Below are positions 1 through 6,648 of a stretch of DNA of 34,185 nucleotides, piece by piece. The DNA lies in contig CAZLDQ010000038.1 in NCBI GenBank assembly GCA_964558295.1, positions 1-34,185 on the forward strand, in the 5' to 3' direction. The DNA is from JBDKTH01 sp964558295 (GTDB lineage: Bacteria > Planctomycetota > Planctomycetia > Pirellulales > Thermoguttaceae). The position numbers and the translations under genes were made by a program. The notes below the pieces were generated by a model, which saw only the letters and a program-made list of their open reading frames with translations, had not been told where the DNA came from and did no database searches. Each line of letters starts with the position of its first letter. Positions within the stretch are counted from its first letter, which is position 1.

Positions 1-225
1 GAGATCCAAGAGGCGTTCGCCGATGGCCCCGGTGCGCAGTTTCCGCCCATTCTCAACGTCGTGCAACTCGCGGCACTGCTCCAAATCAGTGCGAAGACCG
101 TCTACGAGTGGATCGCCAAGGGCCGCCTCGATGGCGATTTCCGCAAGCGTGGCAAGCATCACTTGATCTGGCGCGACCGCGTCTTGGACCTCTTACTCAA
201 CGGACCGGCCTGGAAGAATGGCTGA
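1..225 (+). CDS. Excisionase-like helix-turn-helix protein (5' partial)
   Basis: The frame is open from base 1 and ends at TGA 223-225, giving 74 residues whose start lies outside the window. The part LNVVQLAALLQISAKTVYEW followed by IAKGRLDG matches the HTH_17/excisionase type: a short helix, a recognition helix with S-x-x-T-V-Y-x-W, then a basic wing (FRKRGKHH) and a closing helix. Members of this family bind DNA as recombination directionality factors or small regulators. The stop overlaps the integrase start in ATGGCTGA (218-225), so the two are translationally coupled, as in xis-int pairs of integrative elements. Family membership is read from the motif. The excisionase role is inferred from its neighbour. 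Confidence 0.75.
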   Translation, partial: EIQEAFADGPGAQFPPILNVVQLAALLQISAKTVYEWIAKGRLDGDFRKRGKHHLIWRDRVLDLLLNGPAWKNG

Positions 226-1354
226 ACCATCGAAAGCAATCCTCGTCGGGGAACGCGTTCGCATCTATCCCCGCGGGAAAAAGAGGATCTACTGCGCCGA
301 TTTCTGGTACGACGGCAAACACCACCGCCGAAGCCTAAAGACCCGGAATCTCAAGATCGCCCAGCAGAAGGCCTTGGTGCTGGAAACGCAGTTCCTGGAA
401 GGTTTCTACCAGCCCGCGCCGGCCCCGATGCCCCTGAGCGAGGCCATCGAGGCCTACCTCGATCATCTGCGAACGGAAAACCGCCGCCCGAAGATGATCA
501 CCAAGTACGAAGGCATGCTGCGGACGTTTCGCGAGTTCGCCGAACGCAACAACGTCTTTCGACTGTCGCAGGTCAGCGTGGTCCTGGTGGACAAATACCG
601 GGCCTTCCGCAAACCCGATCTGAGCCTCCAATCGATGCACAACGAGGCCGTCATGCTCAAGAGCCTGTTCAAGTGGGCCAAACAGTGGAAGTACCTTGGC
701 GAGAATCCGCTCGAATCGGTGAAGGTTACGAAGCCGATCCTGCAACCGCGAGGTGGCCCCACGCGGGCCGAGGTGGAGGCCATCTTGGCAACCACGCGGG
801 AGCCACGGCGGACTCAGTACGCCGTGTTGGCCTTCACCGGGATGCGGTCCGGGGAACTCCAGTGACTCCGCGTCGAGGATGTGGACCTGACGGGAAACTG
901 GATCCATATTGTCTCCCGCGAAGGGGCCGAAACGAAGACGGGTTTTTCTCGCAAGGTCCCAATCCACGCGCAACTAAAGCCCCTCTTGCAGGCCCTTCCC
1001 CAGGCCGGGCCCTGGTTGTTTACGGCCCCGCCGAGCCGGAAAGTATCCGCAGGGCGGCCATCGGATCAACACCAAACACCTCAACGACGACTTCTCGAAG
1101 CTTCTGACGAAAGTCGGCGTCAGGGCGGGCCGAAAGACTGGGGCTTCTCGAGCCACTCGCTTCGGAACTCCTTTGAGACCATCTGCGTCAACGCGGGGAT
1201 CCCCCAGCGGGTGGTTGATACCTGGCTCGGCCATCGGTCCGACCGGTCGATGGCCGCCGTCTATTACAAGTTGTCCGACGAGGACAGCCAGAAGTTCATG
1301 CTCCAGGTCCCCTTGGGGACCGGCATGCCGGCGGCCGATGCCGGCAAGACCTAG
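218..1354 (+). pseudogene. Tyrosine recombinase/integrase, broken by a nonsense codon and two frameshifts
   Basis: This is a phage-type integrase that would cut and join element and chromosome DNA. ATG 218 overlaps the HTH gene. The N-terminal part has a SAM-like core-binding domain (about residues 65-165). The catalytic domain shows box I TGMRSGEL (Arg210), then H-S-L-R (H codon 1154, R codon 1163), W-L-G-H-R-S, and the nucleophile region VYYKL (1259-1273). A TGA at 863-865 falls in the strongly conserved stretch after GEL, where LRVEDVDL continues in the same frame, so a single C-to-T change of CGA is the simplest cause. Between about 1040 and 1140 the sensible reading (KYPQGGHRINTKHLNDDF) lies in another frame, and the original frame resumes at GFSSHSLR: two compensating indels. 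Either the integrase is decaying or the draft sequence has errors here. All catalytic residues survive. Confidence 0.85.
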
Positions 1355-1375
1355 ACCGATAGGAGGGTCAGGACG

Positions 1376-1615
1376 ATGATGAAGAAGTGTGTAGTATCGC
1401 TCGTCATGGTCGCCGTCGTGGCGGCCGCAGGTAGCCCGGACGCCGCACGGGCGTTCGGGTCGCGGAAGACGCCCCTGGACAAAACCTGGACAACGCGGGG
1501 GCAAGAAAACGAAGCGGGCTCGCAAGTGCTTGTTCTTTCGGCACTTACGAGCCCTGTCTCTTTTCAGGCGGAGGGCATGGGACTCGAACCCACAACCGGA
1601 TTAACCGGCACCTGA
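1376..1615 (+). CDS. Small secreted protein ORF, probably truncated or hybrid at its 3' end
   Basis: This has a good start: AGGAGG at 1361-1366, nine bases before ATG 1376. The N-terminus MMKKCVVSLVMVAVVAAAG has a basic n-region, a hydrophobic core and a likely cleavage after ARA, so it reads as a signal peptide. The rest has no family I recognise. The final residues (GMGLEPTTGLTGT) are the antisense translation of the tRNA-like element, a well-known signature of spurious C-termini, and the frame also reads through the hairpin at 1516-1554. The true gene either ended earlier in another version or was cut when the element integrated. It lies 21 bases after the integrase stop. Confidence 0.35.
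   Translation: MMKKCVVSLVMVAVVAAAGSPDAARAFGSRKTPLDKTWTTRGQENEAGSQVLVLSALTSPVSFQAEGMGLEPTTGLTGT
1516..1554. terminator. Strong hairpin, probable bidirectional terminator
   Basis: GGGCTCG (1516-1522) pairs with CGAGCCC (1548-1554), and AAGTGC (1524-1529) pairs with GCACTT (1541-1546). The two blocks are separated by one C/A mismatch, and the loop is 11 bases. On the plus strand the stem is followed by TGTCTCTTTTC. On the minus strand it is followed by GCTTCGTTTTCTTGC. It lies between the element's last ORF and the 3' end of the tRNA-like element, so it could end transcription from either side. Confidence 0.6.
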
Positions 1616-1671
1616 TTTTCGATCAGATGGGGGAACCGTCGCCTCTGCCGAATAGCGTTCAACTATGCCCC
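1567..1671 (-). tRNA. tRNA-like element, identity unresolved, probable attachment site
   Basis: On the minus strand a perfect-looking T arm is present (GTGGG-TTCGAGT-CCCAT, 1577-1593), followed by GCCCTCC-GCC as acceptor 3' strand and tail. Ahead of it are a variable-arm-like hairpin CCGG-loop-CCGG (1596-1608) and a long anticodon-like hairpin (1609-1629: 8 bp, 5-base loop CGAAA). The start GGGGCATAGTT overlaps the end of lspA. The T arm and long variable arm suggest a class II tRNA (Ser/Leu/Tyr type). However, the 7-base anticodon loop can only be restored by opening pairs (anticodon GAA or CGA), the D-arm region is too long, and only five to six acceptor pairs form. It may be degenerate or an unusual tRNA. 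Its position beside an integrase supports use as an attB site. Confidence 0.45.
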
Positions 1672-2243
1672 GTATCCTTCGCGTCGCTTTGCTGGCCAAA
1701 CGAGTGCCAGATCAGCAGGAGAGCGCCGCAGACGAGCATGCTGTCTGCGATATTGAAGTTCGGCCAATGAAAACGGCCGATCATCACCAAAATCCAGTCA
1801 CGAACCGCATAGACCGGCTCACGGATCTCGTGAAATGCATTGGCGTAGTTCCAATGCAACCCTGGGAATCCAAGACGGTCATACAAATTCCCGAAGATTC
1901 CCGCAGTAACCAGCCCCAGCGCAATAGTCAGCAGCAAGTCGCGAGCAGCACCGGCGAGAAACAGCCAGTAAAGAATCCCCAGCGATGCAAAGACAGAGAG
2001 GGCGGAAAAGACGGCGACTCGACCTTGCCCCACCCCGAACAACGCACCCTCGTTGAGGCTAGTCTCCACCCCCAGAACGCCGGGGCAAATCCACCATACC
2101 GGCCGCTCTCCGGGCATCCCCAACCAGCCGAAGACCCAACTCTTGGTCACCAGATCGACCAGACAGCCAATGATCGCCAGCGAAAAGAAGGTCACATAGC
2201 GGTTCAAGGGAACTGCCTTCGTGGCAGCTCCATCACAGTCCAT
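1659..2243 (-). CDS. lspA: Lipoprotein signal peptidase (signal peptidase II)
   Basis: LspA is an inner-membrane aspartyl protease that removes the signal peptide from diacylglyceryl-modified prolipoproteins. The 194-residue product has four hydrophobic segments, as the family does. The conserved blocks are visible: SLNEGALFGVGQG (N-x-G-x-x-F-G), GNLYDRLG with the first catalytic Asp, and FNIADSML with the second. The first ATG (2241-2243) is used and leaves about 15 soluble residues before the first membrane segment. It follows the dksA-like gene by 72 bases on the same strand, so the two are probably cotranscribed. Its TGA stop (1659-1661) lies inside the 5' end of the tRNA-like element. 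Confidence 0.93.
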   Translation of the reverse strand: MDCDGAATKAVPLNRYVTFFSLAIIGCLVDLVTKSWVFGWLGMPGERPVWWICPGVLGVETSLNEGALFGVGQGRVAVFSALSVFASLGILYWLFLAGAARDLLLTIALGLVTAGIFGNLYDRLGFPGLHWNYANAFHEIREPVYAVRDWILVMIGRFHWPNFNIADSMLVCGALLLIWHSFGQQSDAKDTGHS

Positions 2244-2315
2244 GGGCAGAACCTGCGGGAAAATAGGGAAAAGGAAACAGGAATTAGGAGCCCCGTCTGC
2301 CGCCAGTCGACCGAT

Positions 2316-2687
2316 CTACCTTTGCTCCAAGCGCGACGCGCACTTTACGCACATCGTCGCATAGGGGACCGCCAACAGACGCTGCTTGGGAATCTTCGCC
2401 CCACACTCTTCACACTCACCGTAGGACCCGTCCTCGATCCGGTCCAAAGCGGCTTCGATCTTGGCCAGGGTGTTCCCGTCAGTCTCAATGAGACTGAGGG
2501 TAAACTCTTGCTCGAAGTTGTCGCTGCCGATATCAGCCATGTGAATCGGCATGCTCGACAAGTCACCATTGGCCTGCGTGCGGTTCTTCTTCAGGGCGGA
2601 TTCAGCCAGTTGATCTACATCCCCCCGGAGTCGGGCACGCAATGCGAGCAACCGCTCTTTGAACGCCTTGACATCCGCCTTATTCAT
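2316..2687 (-). CDS. DksA/TraR-family zinc-finger regulator
   Basis: The 123-residue product has a coiled N-terminal half (KAFKERLLALRARLRGDVDQ) and a C-terminal C4 zinc finger: CEEC, 17 residues, CVKC. This is the DksA/TraR fold, whose members bind RNA polymerase through the secondary channel and, with ppGpp, adjust initiation at rRNA and amino-acid promoters. The residues just before the finger, IEAALDRIEDGSYGECEECG, are typical of planctomycete and Gram-positive-like DksA homologues. Whether it acts like E. coli DksA cannot be told from sequence, since the acidic DxxDA coiled-coil tip is not evident. ATG 2687 is preceded by GGAGAAG. It leads lspA in the same direction. Confidence 0.88.
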   Translation of the reverse strand: MNKADVKAFKERLLALRARLRGDVDQLAESALKKNRTQANGDLSSMPIHMADIGSDNFEQEFTLSLIETDGNTLAKIEAALDRIEDGSYGECEECGAKIPKQRLLAVPYATMCVKCASRLEQR

Positions 2688-3004
2688 CGCTTCTTCTCCG
2701 GGAAATCGCTTGGAAGCCCTTTACTCGAAGCACCGAGAATCTTTATTCTAAATGGGTTTACATCTCCTGTCAAACTAACCAAGCTAGGGAAAACTATGGA
2801 TCCCCCTCAATTGGCAATCTCATCTTTCGGGACCGCCGTAGAGGGAATCGCCCACCTTTTTATGGATAAAGCAGTTGCAGAGCGACCTCTGGGCCCTGCA
2901 AAGCCCCCCCCCTAACAACCATTTAAGCACCCCCAGTACATTTCCGAATAGCATAATCCTTCGCAAACCGACCGAAAAAGGCAAGTACCCTGGGCGGGTC
3001 AGAG

Positions 3005-3038
3005 GACGCAGACTGGGTTAAGCATGCCGGTTTGCGTC
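3005..3038. promoter_or_regulatory. 12-bp stem hairpin upstream of thrC
   Basis: GACGCAGACTGG (3005-3016) pairs with CCGGTTTGCGTC (3027-3038) over 12 positions, two of them G-T wobbles, around a 10-base loop. No T-tract follows, so it is not an obvious terminator. It could be an operator-like inverted repeat or a leader hairpin for thrC. Function unknown. Confidence 0.45.
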
Positions 3039-3067
3039 TTGCGACATGACATCCGCTCCTTTAGATT
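3039..3067 (+). promoter_or_regulatory. Possible sigma-70-type promoter for thrC
   Basis: TTGCGA (3039-3044), a 17-base spacer and TAGATT (3062-3067) match 4 of 6 positions in each box. It would start transcription near 3074, very close to the upstream-most start codon of thrC, which favours a later start codon if the promoter is real. Weak evidence. Confidence 0.25.
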
Positions 3068-3082
3068 AGTCTGTGCGTCCTT

Positions 3083-4531
3083 TTGGTTTTGATCCGTCGT
3101 TGTACATATTCTTCCTGTGAGATTACCACCATTTCCCTGACAGCCCCCTCCTTCCAACAGTGCATTTTGCCCACCTGTGGGGCAAAATTCGACATCCAAG
3201 AGGTCCGCGTCGCCTGCCCCCATTGTGGCAGCCTGCTGGACGTGAGATATGACTGGGACCGGCTTCCCGTGCCAACCTCGTTGCGCGCGTTTGAGGCCCT
3301 TTGGAGCCGTCGCCATGAGCCCCACTGCTTCAGTGGCGTCTGGCGATTTCACCAGCTTCTGCCTTTCGCGCCGCTAGACCAGTGCGTCACTGTGGGGGAG
3401 GGGCAAACCCTTTTGTTGCCTTCCGACGGGGTAGCCCAGTATACGGGTATGGAACCCGGCCGCCTGTTCCTGCAATACGAAGGGATGAACCCTTCGGGCA
3501 GCTTCAAGGACAATGGGATGTCGGCCGCTTTCACCCATGCCCGGATGGTCGGGGCAAAGCGAGCGGCCTGTGCATCGACCGGCAACACCAGCGCCTCGTT
3601 GGCCCTCTACTGCTCCGTCACCCGACTGATGAAAGCCGTTATCTTCGTCGGCTCGGGCAAGATCGCCTACGGCAAACTCTCGCAGGCCTTGGACTACGGC
3701 GCTCTGACCGTGCAAATCAGCGGCGACTTCGACGACGCAATGGCCCGCGTCAAGCAAGTCGCCGAACAGTTGGGTATCTACCTGGTCAACAGCGTCAATC
3801 CCTTCCGGCTAGAAGGGCAAAAGACGATCATGTACCGGATCTTAGAAGCCCTCCGCTGGGAAGTGCCCGACTGGATCGTCGTCCCTGGCGGCAATCTGGG
3901 CAATTCAAGCGCCTTTGGCAAGGCTTTCATGGAATTGCTTCAATTGGGTCTTATCAAACGGGCTCCCCGTTTGGCGATTATCAACGCCACGGGCGCCAAC
4001 ACGCTTTATCAACTGGTCGAGAAGCAAGGCCTCCACTGGAACAATGGCCAGCCCAAGGATTCAATCACCACGGCCTACTACAAGGAAATGGACGCCCAAG
4101 GCCGACGCGCCTCAACCATTGCTAGCGCGATCGAGATCAACCGGCCGGTGAATCTCAACAAGTGCCTCCGCGCCCTGGACGTCTGCAACGGCGTGGTCCG
4201 TGAGGTCACCGACCAGGAGATGGTCGATGCGAAGGCCCGAGTGGGGGCCAGCGGCCTGGGCTGCGAACCGGCCAGCGCAGCCAGTGTAGCCGGAGTCAAG
4301 CAACTGGTCGCCGAAGGCATTATTGCTCCAAGCGAGAGGGTCGTCTGCATCCTCACCGGCCATCAGCTCAAGGATCCGACGGCCACCGTGGCCTACCATA
4401 CCACAGACCAGGAGATGTTCAACAAGGTCCTGGGCAGCCGGGGCGTTCAGCGTGCAGCCTTTGCCAATCGCGCCGTCGCCGTCCCCAACGATCTGGCCGA
4501 GATCATTAAGGCGATTCAACTCTATAGCTAG
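3083..4531 (+). CDS. thrC: Threonine synthase
   Basis: This PLP enzyme converts O-phosphohomoserine to threonine, the last step of threonine synthesis in the cytoplasm. The N-terminus carries a zinc-ribbon-like pair, CILPTCG and CPHCG, as in many bacterial and archaeal ThrC proteins. NPSGSFKDNGM holds the Schiff-base lysine (Lys142 counted from the TTG). ACASTGNTSASLA is the substrate/phosphate-binding loop, and VPGGNLGN binds the PLP phosphate. Length (482) fits the family. The start is uncertain: TTG 3083 is the longest reading, but no ribosome site is visible and the conserved part begins only at SFQQCILP. CTG 3137 or ATT 3131 are possible alternatives. dapB follows after 110 bases, so both genes draw on the aspartate pathway. 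Confidence 0.92.
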   Translation: MVLIRRCTYSSCEITTISLTAPSFQQCILPTCGAKFDIQEVRVACPHCGSLLDVRYDWDRLPVPTSLRAFEALWSRRHEPHCFSGVWRFHQLLPFAPLDQCVTVGEGQTLLLPSDGVAQYTGMEPGRLFLQYEGMNPSGSFKDNGMSAAFTHARMVGAKRAACASTGNTSASLALYCSVTRLMKAVIFVGSGKIAYGKLSQALDYGALTVQISGDFDDAMARVKQVAEQLGIYLVNSVNPFRLEGQKTIMYRILEALRWEVPDWIVVPGGNLGNSSAFGKAFMELLQLGLIKRAPRLAIINATGANTLYQLVEKQGLHWNNGQPKDSITTAYYKEMDAQGRRASTIASAIEINRPVNLNKCLRALDVCNGVVREVTDQEMVDAKARVGASGLGCEPASAASVAGVKQLVAEGIIAPSERVVCILTGHQLKDPTATVAYHTTDQEMFNKVLGSRGVQRAAFANRAVAVPNDLAEIIKAIQLYS

Positions 4532-4638
4532 TGGAGAGTGAGGAGTGGAGCGTGGAAAGTGAATGACGGTCAGTGATTCGCCCTCCACACTCGCTCCTTT
4601 GCTTTCCACCCTCCACTCGACACACTTTACTCTCCACT
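4530..4638. repeat. Imperfect purine-rich inverted repeat between thrC and dapB
   Basis: AGTGGAGAGT (4530-4539) recurs as its exact reverse complement ACTCTCCACT (4629-4638). The left arm continues as GAGGAGTGGAGCGTGGAAAG and the right arm carries similar CCACACTCGC and TTTCCACCCTCCACTCG blocks, so nearly the whole spacer is two loosely matching arms made of GTGGAG-like words. It could fold into a long imperfect hairpin in the thrC-dapB transcript. It looks like a degenerate simple-sequence array, not a classical terminator. Confidence 0.6.
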
Positions 4639-4641
4639 CCT

Positions 4642-5430
4642 ATGAAAACACGCATTGCAATTCACGGGGCTGCTGGACGTATGGGACAACGACTTATCGC
4701 GATCGGGACGGCCGATCCGGAGTTGGCCGTGGTCGCGGCTCTCGAAGCCTCCAGTCATCCGCGGCTTGGCGAGGACGCAGGAACCGTAGCCGGCGTTCGC
4801 CCGCTGGGCGTGCCGCTTTCCAGCACCCTGCACGTCGAGGCCGACGCGATCATTGACTTCTCCGTCCCTCAGGCGGTCGACGGGATTGTCGAACTGAGTC
4901 TCGCCAAGAAGATCCCGCTGGTCGTCGCCACTACGGGCTTGACAGAAACGCAGATTGACAAGCTCAAGACGGCAGCAAAAACGGTCCCGATTCTCTGGGC
5001 TCCCAGTATGAGCCTGGCGGTGAACCTGACGATGAAGTTGACGGAGATTGCCGCCAATGCTTTAAGGGACAAGGACGCCGATGTGGAAATCATCGAGCGG
5101 CATCATCGTTTCAAAGAAGATTCACCCAGCGGCACGGCGTTGAAATTCGGCAAGATCATCGCCGACGCCATGGGCCAAACCGCCGCAAGGCACGGCCGCG
5201 AGGGACGGCCCGGCAAGCGACCCCACGGCGAAATCGGCTATCATGCGGTTCGCCTCGGCGATAACCCGGGCGAGCATACGATCATCTTCGGCATGCTCGG
5301 TGAGACACTGGAACTGACCGTCAAGGCGTCCAACCGTGACTGCTACGCCCAGGGCGCCCTGGCCGCAGCCAAGTTCGTCGCGGGAAAGCCGGCCGGGCTT
5401 TACGGGATGAACGACGTGTTAAGACTCTAA
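4642..5430 (+). CDS. dapB: 4-hydroxy-tetrahydrodipicolinate reductase
   Basis: DapB reduces (hydroxy-)tetrahydrodipicolinate with NAD(P)H in the lysine/diaminopimelate pathway, feeding lysine synthesis and peptidoglycan. From ATG 4642 the product is 262 residues, normal for the family. IHGAAGRMGQR is the dinucleotide-binding glycine loop, VVATTGLT is the conserved nucleotide-binding turn, and EIIERHHRFKEDSPSGTA is the family signature with the catalytic His and Lys and the substrate-binding SGTA. An upstream in-frame ATG at 4573 would add residues encoded by the GTGGAG-type repeat and is rejected. No clear Shine-Dalgarno site. It is the last plus-strand gene before a convergent junction. Confidence 0.95.
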   Translation: MKTRIAIHGAAGRMGQRLIAIGTADPELAVVAALEASSHPRLGEDAGTVAGVRPLGVPLSSTLHVEADAIIDFSVPQAVDGIVELSLAKKIPLVVATTGLTETQIDKLKTAAKTVPILWAPSMSLAVNLTMKLTEIAANALRDKDADVEIIERHHRFKEDSPSGTALKFGKIIADAMGQTAARHGREGRPGKRPHGEIGYHAVRLGDNPGEHTIIFGMLGETLELTVKASNRDCYAQGALAAAKFVAGKPAGLYGMNDVLRL

Positions 5431-5526
5431 ATGGACGTGCACGATCCTGGGAGACACCACGGATAGGGCTCCCCCGCTTGGGCGTTCCAGACGCTTCGGC
5501 GAACCTGGATATTTGGGCCCTCGTTT

Positions 5527-5548
5527 GGAACGCTACAGAGGGCGTTCC
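5527..5548. terminator. Hairpin at the convergent dapB/ROK junction
   Basis: GGAACGC (5527-5533) and GCGTTCC (5542-5548) form a perfect 7-bp stem with an 8-base loop, nine bases before the 3' end of the minus-strand ROK gene and about 100 bases after dapB. No T-tract follows on either strand, so termination is inferred from position only. Confidence 0.4.
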
Positions 5549-5556
5549 CTACAGAA

Positions 5557-6516
5557 TCACTTCTGCGAAGACTCCGCCGCCAACGCCAAGACACCGTAAA
5601 CAACCATTTCTTCCCCTAGTCTTGCGGGGACAATTTCAAACGCGCCGGCAAGGGGCGGAAAGACATACTGGCGCACGTACTCCCGCAGGGGACGCAGCCA
5701 CAATTCCTCGCCGATCAGCGAAACACCGCCGCCCAGCACCACCGCATTGGGCGCCAGAAGTGTAATCATCTGGGCCAGCGCCCAGCCGTAAACGCGGCAG
5801 GCCCGATCCAGCACTTCGCGGGCAAGTTGATTGCCGGCCGCTGCGGCTTGGGCGACTAGCTGTGTATTCACCCCCTCAACACGTCCACCGCATCGCGCAA
5901 GAAGATCTGCCACTTCCGCCGATTGGTCTCCTTCTTGCGGTTTGCCAAGCCGTTGGCGCACAGCAGCAGTGATCCCCCAACCGCTCGCCATGGATTCGAC
6001 CGTCTGGTCGGAACGAGAGCAATCTAGCCCGGGCCGCAGATGGCCAAGCTCAGAGGCCACCCCTTGGCCGCCCTGATAGAGTTGCCCCTCGATGACCAAC
6101 GCCCCACCGATGCCACTGCCAACGTTGCTATAGAAGACCACCCGATGCCCTTGGCCGCCGCCAAACCGGGCCTCAGCCAACCCGGCACAATCGGAGTCAT
6201 TGGCCACGAACGATGGACAGCCAAGCGTCTGGCGTCCCCAGTCAGCCAGCGGAAAGTCGGCCCAACCTTCGATCTGATGGCTGGTAATCGTTCGCCCCTG
6301 GGCAACGTCGACGGGCCCGCCAAAGCCAAACCCAATCGCCTTCACCCCGTACCGCTCGACAAGCGGCCTAGCGGCCTCGGCGATCTGCCGCCGAATACCT
6401 TCGGCCCCGTGTTCTGGCTGCACGTTCAACCGCTTTAAGGCCACCAGTGGTTGCCCATCCCCATGTCCAATCCCCAATTGGAGTTTTGTCCCACCAATTT
6501 CAATGCCAAGAAACAT
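5557..6516 (-). CDS. ROK-family sugar kinase (glucokinase-like)
   Basis: ROK proteins are ATP-dependent hexose kinases or sugar-responsive repressors. This one has no N-terminal HTH, so a kinase is likely. The start MFLGIEIGGTKLQLGIG contains the ATP-phosphate loop. FGGPVD, then NDSDCAGLAEA with the catalytic Asp, and YSNVGSGIGG follow in ROK order, and VVLGGGV is the second nucleotide segment. The family zinc motif (C-x-C-G-x2-G-C-x-E after E-x-G-H) is missing: after ELGHLRPG there is only one Cys (LDCSRSDQTVES). Start 6516 is chosen because the 32 residues upstream resemble no ROK sequence. The product is 319 residues. It lies 132 bases after the MFS gene on the same strand. The substrate cannot be assigned. 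Confidence 0.87.
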   Translation of the reverse strand: MFLGIEIGGTKLQLGIGHGDGQPLVALKRLNVQPEHGAEGIRRQIAEAARPLVERYGVKAIGFGFGGPVDVAQGRTITSHQIEGWADFPLADWGRQTLGCPSFVANDSDCAGLAEARFGGGQGHRVVFYSNVGSGIGGALVIEGQLYQGGQGVASELGHLRPGLDCSRSDQTVESMASGWGITAAVRQRLGKPQEGDQSAEVADLLARCGGRVEGVNTQLVAQAAAAGNQLAREVLDRACRVYGWALAQMITLLAPNAVVLGGGVSLIGEELWLRPLREYVRQYVFPPLAGAFEIVPARLGEEMVVYGVLALAAESSQK

Positions 6517-6648
6517 CGTTTGCCGATTGCATAATCCAGAGGTCAAAGTCAGTTGGTCGGCACCGCGACACCTTCCGCAGTGTCCCCAATCGCCCAACGG
6601 GCAGGATACCACACCCCCGCCTGGACGACTAGAGAGAACAGCGAACGA

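Larger units (their letters stand above)
2688..3082. other. Divergent intergenic region between the dksA-like gene and thrC
   Basis: About 395 bases without a credible gene. It must contain the promoters for both divergent units. Around 2735-2800 it is relatively AT-rich, facing the dksA-like gene. On the thrC side it holds a 12-bp stem hairpin (3005-3038) and a weak promoter-like pair (3039-3067). Nothing else stands out. Confidence 0.6.

Noticed and set aside
863..865. TGA in the integrase read as a sense codon (recoding)
   Set aside because: TGA ends other genes here (HTH gene, lspA, thiC, metH) and no selenocysteine insertion context is visible. A nonsense change or an error is simpler.
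1665..2915. Plus-strand 416-residue frame across lspA and the dksA-like gene
   Set aside because: Antisense to two clearly recognisable genes, and the translation shows no domain.
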